A stretch of 64,000 nt of DNA from Paraburkholderia sp. BL23I1N1 (GTDB taxonomy: Bacteria; Pseudomonadota; Gammaproteobacteria; Burkholderiales; Burkholderiaceae). The notes beneath the pieces are model-generated. The model had not been told where the DNA came from and did not search any database. It saw nothing but the letters and a program-made list of their open reading frames with translations. Below, in pieces: positions 1 to 7,097 of the stretch. Position 1 is the first letter of the stretch. Each line of letters starts with the position of its first letter. Where the stretch lies: the NCBI RefSeq assembly GCF_003610295.1, contig NZ_RAPV01000001.1:5394001-5458000 (forward strand). Reading direction: 5' to 3'. The position numbers and the translations under genes were made by a program.

Positions 1-380
1 TGCACGACGCTCGACGTCACGCCGACAGCGAACGAAGCCGCCAGAAACACCGATGCCAGCGGCGCGAACGCGGCGAGTGCGAGACAGGCGATCTGCGCGA
101 ACAATGTCGCGGCAATCAAGGGCCGATTGGGCAAGCGGTCGATCAGCGGGACGAGTCCGACGAGGCCGACCGCATAACCGAACAACGTCAATGCGGTGAC
201 GAGCGTGGTCCATGCGCCGAGGTGCAGCGAGGCATTGAGCGGGGCGATCAACGTTTGTGACGCATACAGGGGCAGCACGGCGACCGCGACCATCGCGGCA
301 AAGCGCGCGGTCGGAACGCTGTGTGCCGGCGGCGTAGCCGCGCGGACTGCGGTCTGGCACTGGATCGAGGGAGAGTCCAT
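1..380 (-). CDS. MFS transporter, N-terminal part (runs off the window)
   Basis: Reading leftwards from ATG at 380 gives about 126 residues and no stop before the window edge. After a 26-residue hydrophilic start come hydrophobic segments typical of the first three or four helices of a major facilitator exporter. The loop between helices 2 and 3 reads roughly LVPLIDRLPNRPL, the usual position of the MFS signature, here without the full GxLaDrxGrr pattern. It is divergent from a LysR gene whose ATG is about 107 bp away, the common arrangement of a regulator with its efflux target. The substrate cannot be told. Family assignment rests on hydrophobicity and context. Confidence 0.72.
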   Translation of the reverse strand, partial: MDSPSIQCQTAVRAATPPAHSVPTARFAAMVAVAVLPLYASQTLIAPLNASLHLGAWTTLVTALTLFGYAVGLVGLVPLIDRLPNRPLIAATLFAQIACLALAAFAPLASVFLAASFAVGVTSSVV

Positions 381-487
381 TGTTGGGCTGGCCGTTAAAT
401 GAAGGTGAATCGATGCTACTCTCACGTTAGACAAACACAATTCGCACTGAATTGGATACATCCTCACGAAAAACGGGAGAATCGACG

Positions 488-1378
488 ATGGATGCGTTGC
501 GCGATCTGGAAACCCTGGTGGCAATCGTGGAGGAGGGCAGTCTGACGAGCGCCGCGCGCCGGCTTGGCCGATCGTTGCAGGCCGTCAGCCGGTCCCTGCA
601 GGTGCTCGAGCGGGCGCACGGATCGACCTTGATCGTGCGGACCACGCGCACTTCGCAACCGAGCGCCGCCGGCATGCGTTTTTACGAACGCGTCAAAGGC
701 GCGCTGACCGAACTCGAACTGGCGCGCACCGAACTTGCCGAGGAAGCGCACCGGCTCACCGGCCGATTGCTGATCAATGCGCCCACGCTGTTCGGACCGC
801 AATTCGTCGCGCCACTTGCCGCGGAGTTTTTGCAGCGTCATCCGCAACTGGAGTTGTCGCTCGATCTGAGCGACGCGTATCGCGATCCGGCGGAGACCGG
901 TGCGGACGTGACGATCCGCATTGGCGAAACGCCTGATTCACGGTTGGTCGCGCGCCGGATTGGCACGCTTCGGCGGGTGGTGTTCGCGGCGCCAGCCTAT
1001 CTTGCCGAACACGGCAGACCGTCGCATCCGCGCGATCTGGCGAGACACGATTGTGTCGTTCGAACGGGGGTGCCCGATCCTGCGCGGTGGGCGTTTACGT
1101 CGTCCGACGGAAACGAGATTGCGGTGAACGTGGGCGGGCGCTTTGACAGCAATCAGGTGGCCGCGGTGAATGCCGGTGTGGTTGGCGGCATGGGGATCGG
1201 AATCGCCGCGTTTTGGCAGGTTCAGGAATGGGTCGAGTCAGGCAGGGCTGAGGTTTTGCTGGCGGATTTTCAGCTCACGCCTTTGCCGTTGCATGCGATG
1301 TGGGCGAGGACGCGGCGTTTGCCGCAACGAACACGTCTACTGGTCGATTTCCTGGCTGTCGAACTGGGAACGCTGTAG
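488..1378 (+). CDS. LysR family transcriptional regulator
   Basis: A 296-residue protein with an N-terminal winged helix-turn-helix (about residues 1-60, containing SLTSAARRLGRSLQAVSRSL) and a substrate-binding-like effector domain (about 90-295), normal LysR size. Start chosen at ATG 488 because GGGAGA lies just upstream at 475-480; an in-frame start at 452 lacks a comparable site. It probably controls the divergent MFS exporter. It belongs to the LysR branch with 'ETLVAIVEEGSLTSAAR' type N-termini often annotated as near transport or oxidoreductase genes. The effector is unknown. Confidence 0.9.
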   Translation: MDALRDLETLVAIVEEGSLTSAARRLGRSLQAVSRSLQVLERAHGSTLIVRTTRTSQPSAAGMRFYERVKGALTELELARTELAEEAHRLTGRLLINAPTLFGPQFVAPLAAEFLQRHPQLELSLDLSDAYRDPAETGADVTIRIGETPDSRLVARRIGTLRRVVFAAPAYLAEHGRPSHPRDLARHDCVVRTGVPDPARWAFTSSDGNEIAVNVGGRFDSNQVAAVNAGVVGGMGIGIAAFWQVQEWVESGRAEVLLADFQLTPLPLHAMWARTRRLPQRTRLLVDFLAVELGTL

Positions 1379-1519
1379 TTTTTCGTCCGCCGCACGGTTC
1401 GCGTGGGCCGCGGTGGCGTAAGTGGACTTCGCCGTGGAGGCAGAGCAGCGCGAGCCGAAATGCGCCGTTGTGCTACGCTTGCCGGACCGAAACCCAAGCA
1501 CTGCGACCTCGCCTTTATC

Positions 1520-2338
1520 ATGCGTTCCTGGCGCGTATCCACACCGCCCCGCAGCGGGCACATCGACACTTCGCGCGTGACCGACCTCGTCATGTCGATT
1601 TCCCATGCCGACCCGGACGCGCTCGCTGCAAGCATTCTGAAAACCGTCGGCGACACGCTGCCTGTTTCGCAGTGCACGATTTTCGCCTACGAATTCGACG
1701 CGAGGCCGCGCACGGTCTCCGCTGCCGACCATCGCGGCGGCCGCTTCCTCCGCGATGTCGCCGACCGCTACGCCACGCACTTTTATGCGCTCGACGGCAA
1801 CCGCGCCATCGTCGGCCGTCCGCGAGCGAAACAGCCGCACGAGGCACTCGTGCTGCACCAGCAGCAAAGCGAAGAAATCGAAAACGAAGCCTATCGCGCC
1901 GCCTGCTACGCGCAGCCCAATGTGTCCGACCGGTTATCGTTGCTTCTGCAACCAATGGAAAGCGTCTGGCTGTCGATCAATCTGTATCGTGATCGCGCCT
2001 ACGGCATGTTTCAGCCGGGTGAACTGGAGCATGTGGAAAGCATGGCGCATCTGTTCGCGCATGCGGCGAAGGGCCATTACGCACTCAACGGACAGCATCA
2101 CCAAGGAACGGCTGCCGCGATGCTGGCACGCGTCAGACGCGCCTGCCCGGCGCTGACGCCGCGCGAGATCGACGTGCTGCGCGGCACGCTCGAAGGCGCA
2201 AGCGCCGCGGAGATCGCCGAGCAAATGGGCATTAAAGCCACCAGCGTCGTGACGTATCAGAAGCGCGCTTATGCGCGGCTGGGTATCGCGAGCCAGCGCC
2301 AGTTGTTCGCGCTATGTTTGCAGCCTGAGCGGTCCTGA
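1520..2338 (+). CDS. LuxR family helix-turn-helix regulator
   Basis: About 272 residues. The C-terminal 65 residues form a LuxR/GerE DNA-binding domain: LTPREIDVLRGTLEGASAAEIA followed by the recognition region around KATSVVTYQKRAYARLG. The N-terminal 180 residues look like a GAF/autoinducer-type sensor without a receiver aspartate pattern, and no synthase gene is nearby, so it may be a solo LuxR-type protein responding to an unknown signal. The start is uncertain: ATG 1520 and ATG 1592 are both possible and neither has a clear ribosome site; the open frame extends upstream to 1403. It stands alone between two LysR genes. Confidence 0.82.
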   Translation: MRSWRVSTPPRSGHIDTSRVTDLVMSISHADPDALAASILKTVGDTLPVSQCTIFAYEFDARPRTVSAADHRGGRFLRDVADRYATHFYALDGNRAIVGRPRAKQPHEALVLHQQQSEEIENEAYRAACYAQPNVSDRLSLLLQPMESVWLSINLYRDRAYGMFQPGELEHVESMAHLFAHAAKGHYALNGQHHQGTAAAMLARVRRACPALTPREIDVLRGTLEGASAAEIAEQMGIKATSVVTYQKRAYARLGIASQRQLFALCLQPERS

Positions 2339-2478
2339 TGCGGTGCGAGGACGTTACGGCCGTGGGTTAACTGCGTTGCAGTGGATGGGCATAGCCAAAG
2401 AACAGCCGAGATGCAGTCAAAGAAGAGCTGACGAGCAACCAATCAACAGCCGAAGCGCAATCGAACATGCATGAAACA

Positions 2479-3420
2479 TCACCCGCGCTTCGCCCGCGCG
2501 TCGGCCTGCGTCTCACGATCCCAGCGCTTCAGCCACGGCATGATGAATTCCGCGAAACCGTCCGCGGGCGGTGACAACGCACGCTCGGTCGAGCGATACA
2601 CACACACTTCGCGGATCGTTTCAGGATCGACGATCCGCTTCATCACCAGCCCGAAGGTTCGCGCGAGCGGCGCGACATAGGCGGGCGCGAGCGTCACGGC
2701 AAGCCCCTGTGACGCCAGGCCGAACGCCGTTGTGACGTTGTCCACCACGTCCACCGGAATAATGCGCGCCTCCACCGGCAGATTAGCCAGCATCTGTTCG
2801 ACCGCGCGCTCGTGATCGCGGCCGGTGGCCACGATCGGTACGTCGCGCAAATGCTGCCATTGCACCCGGCGGCGTGCGTTCAACGGATGGGTCGGCGCGC
2901 ACCACATCACCCATGGGCTCGCGAAGGCCGGATCGCAACGCACCCGCGTGCCGCTCTGGCGATCCGGGCCGATTGCCAGATCCACGTCGCCGCTTTTCAC
3001 GCGCTCCACCAGTTGCTCGACCACGGTGTCGCAAATGCGCACGACCACTTTAGGTTTTCCGAGCGCGTATTCGGCGATGGCCGCCGGCAGCGCGGTCGCC
3101 GCGAGCACCAGCGGCGCGCCGACTCGCACGATGCCCGCCGCGCGATTGCGGATGTCGTCGGCGGATTGGGCGGCGGCACGCACATAGCGCAACACCGATT
3201 CGGCCGACGACAGAAAATCCTGCCCCGCGCTCGAGAGATTGACGCGCCGCGTCGTACGGTCGAAGAGGCGAAAGCCCAGTTCCGTTTCCAGTTCGGCAAG
3301 CAACTGGCTGACCGCCGACGAGGTCAGCCCGAGCCGTTCCGCCGCCGCGCCGATACTGTGCAAATCGACGATGGCGAGAAACGCTTCGAACTGACGGATG
3401 GTGACGCGTGTAAGTGGCAT
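2479..3420 (-). CDS. LysR family regulator of the adjacent catabolic genes
   Basis: A 313-residue LysR protein: helix-turn-helix in residues 1-65 (HSIGAAAERLGLTSSAVSQL), effector domain from about residue 90. It is divergent from the aromatic aminotransferase at 3670 with a 249-bp intergenic region carrying two 22-bp direct repeats. By the usual LysR arrangement it should regulate the aminotransferase, aldolase and reductase genes that follow. The ligand is not predictable. No lesion or unusual codon use was noticed. Confidence 0.9.
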   Translation of the reverse strand: MPLTRVTIRQFEAFLAIVDLHSIGAAAERLGLTSSAVSQLLAELETELGFRLFDRTTRRVNLSSAGQDFLSSAESVLRYVRAAAQSADDIRNRAAGIVRVGAPLVLAATALPAAIAEYALGKPKVVVRICDTVVEQLVERVKSGDVDLAIGPDRQSGTRVRCDPAFASPWVMWCAPTHPLNARRRVQWQHLRDVPIVATGRDHERAVEQMLANLPVEARIIPVDVVDNVTTAFGLASQGLAVTLAPAYVAPLARTFGLVMKRIVDPETIREVCVYRSTERALSPPADGFAEFIMPWLKRWDRETQADARAKRG

Positions 3421-3560
3421 CAGGCGATTCTAAAGAAAAACTTACGAATCGTGAAAAATCGATTGATTGTGGGCAGCGAGCTATTAGCCGACACTCGTGC
3501 TGGTCGACGCGAAGCTGGAAACCCGCTTAGACTTTCGTCTCGCCCACGCGGCTATGATCG

Positions 3561-3602
3561 GACAGCAACCCGGCTACAACCCGACAGCAACCCGGCTGCA
3601 AC
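3561..3602. repeat. Two 22-bp direct repeats in a LysR divergent promoter
   Basis: GACAGCAACCCGGCTACAAC begins at 3561 and recurs with one change at 3583, a 22-bp period (two helical turns). The pair lies between the LysR gene and the aminotransferase, 70-110 bp before the aminotransferase start, where a regulator binding site would be expected. Binding by the LysR protein is inference. Confidence 0.55.
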
Positions 3603-3669
3603 AATCCACATTCAGGGTATACGTCGTTCGCAGTCAAGCCACATGCGGGGCTCCACTCAAGGAATTGCC

Positions 3670-4869
3670 ATGTTCGACCACATTCCCGCCTATCCGGGCG
3701 ACCCGATTCTGAGCCTGAACGAAGATTTTCAACTCGATCCCCGGCCCAACAAGGTCAATCTGAGCATCGGCATCTATTTCGACGACGCCGGCAGGCTGCC
3801 GGTGATGGACGCGGTGCGACGCGCCGAGACCGCGCTGCTGGGCGCGATCGGCCCGCGCTCCTACCTGCCGATGGCCGGTCTGCCGCTCTACCGCGACGCA
3901 GCACAGGCTCTCGTGTTCGGCGAGGACAGCGAAGCGCGTGCAACGGGCCGTATCGCGACCGTGCAGACCATTGGCGGCTCGGGCGCACTGAAAGTCGGCG
4001 CGGATTTTCTGAAGCGCTATTTCCCGGCCTCGCAGTTATGGATCAGCGATCCGAGCTGGGAAAACCATCGTGTGGTGTTCGAAGGTGCGGGACTCACGGT
4101 CAACACCTATCCCTACTACGACGAACAGACCGGTGGCCTGCGTTTCGCCGACATGATCGACACGATCGGCCGTTTGCCGGAACAGAGCATCGTGCTGCTG
4201 CACGCCTGCTGCCACAACCCGACGGGCGTTGACCTGAGCCCGGCGCAATGGACGGAACTGGTGCCGCTATTGCAGCGTCGCAAGCTGATTGCGTTTGTCG
4301 ACATGGCGTATCAGGGTTTCGGCGCGAGCCTGGAGGAGGACGCCGCCTGCGTGCGCCTGCTCGCCGATGCCGGTGTGCCGTTGATCGTCGCCAATTCGTT
4401 TTCGAAGAATTTCTCGCTGTACGGCGAGCGCTGTGGCGCGTTGAGCGTGGTGTGCAATAGCAAGGACGAGGCGGCTCGCGTGCTCGGTCAATTGATGTCG
4501 GCGGTGCGCGCCAACTACAGCAATCCACCGACGCATGGCGCGCGTCTCGTGGCTAATGTGCTGTCGGACGCCTCCTTGCGTGCTTCGTGGGAAGCGGAGC
4601 TCGCCACCATGCGCGAACGGATTCTCGCCATGCGCGGCACGATTCACGAAGGTCTTGCAGGGCGCGTGGATGAAGTGATGCGCGCACGTTACGTTGCGCA
4701 GCGCGGCATGTTTACATACACGGGCTTGAGCGAAGCTCAGGTCGAGCGTTTGCGCAACGAATACGCGGTGTATGTGCTGCGTTCGGGGCGCATGTGCGTC
4801 GCCGGATTGAATGCGCGCAACGCCGATTACGTGGCGTCGTCGATCGCCGCGGTGGTGGCGGGCGCGTAA
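3670..4869 (+). CDS. tyrB: Aromatic amino acid aminotransferase (aspartate aminotransferase fold type I)
   Basis: A 399-residue PLP enzyme closely following the AspC/TyrB pattern: DPSWENHR, the HACCHNPTGVD substrate loop, FVDMAYQGF, and SFSKNFSLYGER with the PLP lysine at residue 246, the same numbering as in classical aspartate aminotransferases. It transfers the amino group of aromatic amino acids or aspartate to 2-oxoglutarate in the cytosol. The reading frame extends far upstream, but ATG 3670 gives the family N-terminus (MFDHIPAYPGDPIL). It is followed after 104 bp by an aldolase-family gene and then a reductase. Whether it serves biosynthesis or, with these neighbours, catabolism of an aromatic amino acid is open. 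Its stop codon begins an 11-bp tandem repeat. Confidence 0.9.
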   Translation: MFDHIPAYPGDPILSLNEDFQLDPRPNKVNLSIGIYFDDAGRLPVMDAVRRAETALLGAIGPRSYLPMAGLPLYRDAAQALVFGEDSEARATGRIATVQTIGGSGALKVGADFLKRYFPASQLWISDPSWENHRVVFEGAGLTVNTYPYYDEQTGGLRFADMIDTIGRLPEQSIVLLHACCHNPTGVDLSPAQWTELVPLLQRRKLIAFVDMAYQGFGASLEEDAACVRLLADAGVPLIVANSFSKNFSLYGERCGALSVVCNSKDEAARVLGQLMSAVRANYSNPPTHGARLVANVLSDASLRASWEAELATMRERILAMRGTIHEGLAGRVDEVMRARYVAQRGMFTYTGLSEAQVERLRNEYAVYVLRSGRMCVAGLNARNADYVASSIAAVVAGA

Positions 4870-4930
4870 CGGTTGCATAACGGTTGCATAACGGTTGCAT
4901 AACGGCTGCATAACGGCTGCATAACGGCGG
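4867..4930. repeat. 11-bp tandem repeat, about 5.8 copies
   Basis: Units of TAACGGTTGCA begin at 4867, 4878 and 4889, then TAACGGCTGCA at 4900 and 4911, then a partial TAACGGCGG at 4922. The first TAA is the aminotransferase stop codon. The period is about one helical turn. The array fills most of the gap to the aldolase gene, so copy number changes would alter the intercistronic spacer without touching either protein. Confidence 0.9.
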
Positions 4931-4973
4931 TGACTCGCAACAGGCGAGCACAACGATAATCACGGAGACCCTG

Positions 4974-5765
4974 ATGACGACTCTTGAAATGCAACCGGCG
5001 AGCGTGCCTAAGTCCGCCGCGATGCATCCCGACGAATGGCAGGCGCGCGTGCAACTGGCCGCGTGCTATCGCATCTTCGACATGCTCGGCTGGACCGAGA
5101 TGATCTACAACCACATCACCTTGCGTGTGCCGGCGAGCGTCAGCGGCGGCGAGCGCCACTTCCTGATCAATCCATTCGGCCTGCACTACAGCGAAGTGAC
5201 GGCGAGCAATCTCGTGAAGATCGACGCGCAAGGACGCGTGCTCGACAACTCGCCGTATCCGGTGAATCCCGCGGGATTCGTCGTGCATGCAGCGATTCAC
5301 GAAGGCCTAGCCGACGCGCACTGTGTGATGCACACGCACACCACGGCGGGCGTGGCGGTGGCCTGTCTCGAAGACGGCTTGCAACAAACCAACTTCTATA
5401 GCGCGCAGTTGTATGACCGCATCGCGTATCACGATTTCGAAGGCATCACGATTCATGCGGAAGAAGGCCCGCGTCTGCTCGAACATATCGGCAACAGGCA
5501 GGCGGTGATTTTGCGCAACCATGGTCTGCTTGCATGGGGGCACACGCTGCCGCAAACTTTCGCTGTTCTGTGGACGCTCAATCGCGCGTGCGAAATTCAG
5601 ATGGCTACGTTTTCCATGGGCCGCGCGCGGCCGGTGCCGGAAGAGGTCGCGATCCGTTGCTCGCGCGACTCGTTGCAGTTCGATCCGCGTCACGGTGCGG
5701 GACAGGATGTGTTCGACGCGCTGGTGAGGCGCGTGGATCGCGTCGACGCGAGTTATAAGGATTGA
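4974..5765 (+). CDS. Class II aldolase/adducin family protein
   Basis: A 263-residue cytosolic protein of the class II aldolase/adducin family, which includes fuculose- and ribulose-phosphate aldolases/epimerases and related decarboxylases. Visible metal ligands are H120 and H122 in MHTHTTAG and H183 in LRNHGLLAWG. The substrate is not a typical sugar phosphate by context, since it sits between an aromatic aminotransferase and a ketopantoate-reductase-like enzyme. ATG 4974 is preceded by ACGGAGACC. It is likely co-transcribed with both neighbours; 52 bp separate it from the next gene. Confidence 0.85.
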   Translation: MTTLEMQPASVPKSAAMHPDEWQARVQLAACYRIFDMLGWTEMIYNHITLRVPASVSGGERHFLINPFGLHYSEVTASNLVKIDAQGRVLDNSPYPVNPAGFVVHAAIHEGLADAHCVMHTHTTAGVAVACLEDGLQQTNFYSAQLYDRIAYHDFEGITIHAEEGPRLLEHIGNRQAVILRNHGLLAWGHTLPQTFAVLWTLNRACEIQMATFSMGRARPVPEEVAIRCSRDSLQFDPRHGAGQDVFDALVRRVDRVDASYKD

Positions 5766-5817
5766 CGCCGGGACTAACCCGAGGACTCACGCAAGAAATA
5801 ACGCAAGGATTGAAGCG

Positions 5818-6801
5818 ATGAAAGTAGGAATCTACGGTGCAGGTGCGATCGGCGGCTGGATGGGCGTGAAGCTCGCGCAGGCCGGCCACGACGTGAGCGT
5901 GGTGGCGCGCGGCGCGACACTTACTGCTTTGCAGCAGCATGGGTTACGTCTGATCGAAGGCGGCGTGAGGCATACCGTGAAGGTGAAGGCGAGCGAACAG
6001 CCGGCTGATCTCGGCGTGCAGGACCTCATCGTGGTAGCGGTCAAGGGCCCGGCAATGGCGTCGGTGGCCACGCATATCGCGCCGCTGCTGAATTCGCAGT
6101 CGATCGTGCTGACAGCGATGAACGGCGTGCCGTGGTGGTTCTGCGACGGACTCGGCAGCGATTTCGCCGGCAAACGGCTGAAGTCGATCGATCCCGAAGG
6201 CGCGATTGCCGCGGCTATTCCGACCGCGCAGACAGTGGGCTGCGTGGTGCATGCCAGTTGTCTGATCGATTCGCCGGGTGTCATCAAGCATCATCAGGGC
6301 AACGGACTGATTGTCGGCGAGGCGTCGGGGCAGCCGAGCGACCGCGTCAAAACGCTCACTGCCACGCTGGCCGCAGCGGGCTTCAATGCGTCGATGTCGG
6401 AGCAGATTCAGCGCGACGTCTGGTACAAGCTGTGGGGCAACATGACGATGAATCCGATCAGCGCCATCACCGGCGCGACCACCGACCGGATTCTCAGCGA
6501 CGAACTGGTGCGCGACTTCGTCACGCGCATCATGCTGGAAGCGAAGGAGATCGGCGCGCGCTTCGGTATTCCGATCGAGCAGGCGCCGGCGGATCGCCAC
6601 GAGGTCACGCTCAAACTCGGCGCGATGAACACCTCGATGCTGCAGGATGTGCAGGCGGGCAAGGCGGTCGAGCTCGACGCGCTGGTGGCCGCGGTGCGTG
6701 AACTGGGGCAGCTTACCGATGTGCCGACGCCCTACACGGACGCGTTGCTCGGGCTCGCGCGCCTGCATGCGAGCACGCTGGGGTTGTATCCGCGACAGTG
6801 A
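5818..6801 (+). CDS. Ketopantoate reductase family 2-oxoacid reductase (ApbA/PanE-like)
   Basis: A 327-residue NADP-binding enzyme. N-terminal Rossmann motif YGAGAIGG at residues 5-12; the C-terminal helical domain includes WYKLWGNMTMNPISAITG, which holds the catalytic lysine and asparagine of the family. AAGGATTGAAGCG precedes ATG 5818. Housekeeping ketopantoate reductases make pantoate for CoA, but the position behind an aminotransferase and an aldolase-family gene suggests reduction of another 2-oxo acid. It is therefore not named panE here. A strong terminator follows at 6820. Confidence 0.85.
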   Translation: MKVGIYGAGAIGGWMGVKLAQAGHDVSVVARGATLTALQQHGLRLIEGGVRHTVKVKASEQPADLGVQDLIVVAVKGPAMASVATHIAPLLNSQSIVLTAMNGVPWWFCDGLGSDFAGKRLKSIDPEGAIAAAIPTAQTVGCVVHASCLIDSPGVIKHHQGNGLIVGEASGQPSDRVKTLTATLAAAGFNASMSEQIQRDVWYKLWGNMTMNPISAITGATTDRILSDELVRDFVTRIMLEAKEIGARFGIPIEQAPADRHEVTLKLGAMNTSMLQDVQAGKAVELDALVAAVRELGQLTDVPTPYTDALLGLARLHASTLGLYPRQ

Positions 6802-6819
6802 GAGCCGCAGCGAAAAGGA

Positions 6820-6852
6820 AGCCGCCCCGCGTTATCGACGGGGCGGTTTTGT
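6820..6852 (+). terminator. Rho-independent terminator after the reductase gene
   Basis: CCGCCCC (6822-6828) pairs with GGGGCGG (6840-6846), followed by TTTTGTTTCG. It ends the aminotransferase-aldolase-reductase transcript and lies before the convergent DUF2783 gene. Confidence 0.85.
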
Positions 6853-6907
6853 TTCGCCTTATGTTTTACCTCTTCGGTTTTGCGCCAGACTCCCCCGCAT
6901 TACGCAA

Positions 6908-7078
6908 TCACTGTAGTTTCGCCGCCTCGATCAACGACAACGCCCGCTGGGTGTCGCCGAGCTCCGTCATGGATAGCAGCGCAAGGCGCGCCAGATACAA
7001 GGGCGCTTGCGCTTCGCCTTCGGCGGTCAGTGTCTTGCAGAGCGTCGTGTAGACGAGGTCGAGTTCGCTATCGGTCAT
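6908..7078 (-). CDS. Small DUF2783-like protein, partner of the FAD hydroxylase
   Basis: A 56-residue acidic, helical protein starting MTDSELDLVYTTLC and ending SLIEAAKLQ. It starts only 19 bp after the end of the FAD hydroxylase gene and is surely in the same transcript. From memory, Pfam DUF2783 proteins of this size accompany FAD-dependent aromatic hydroxylases; that assignment is by recall and not by search. No metal site or membrane segment is visible. Its function is unknown. Confidence 0.75.
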   Translation of the reverse strand: MTDSELDLVYTTLCKTLTAEGEAQAPLYLARLALLSMTELGDTQRALSLIEAAKLQ

Positions 7079-7097
7079 GGTGTGGGCTCCTCTTGCA

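Noticed and set aside
4867..4930. CRISPR-like array
   Set aside because: The repeat unit is 11 bp, contiguous and without spacers, so it is a tandem repeat.
5818..6801. Naming the reductase panE
   Set aside because: The context is catabolic, and many paralogues of the family reduce other 2-oxo acids; the housekeeping role cannot be supported.
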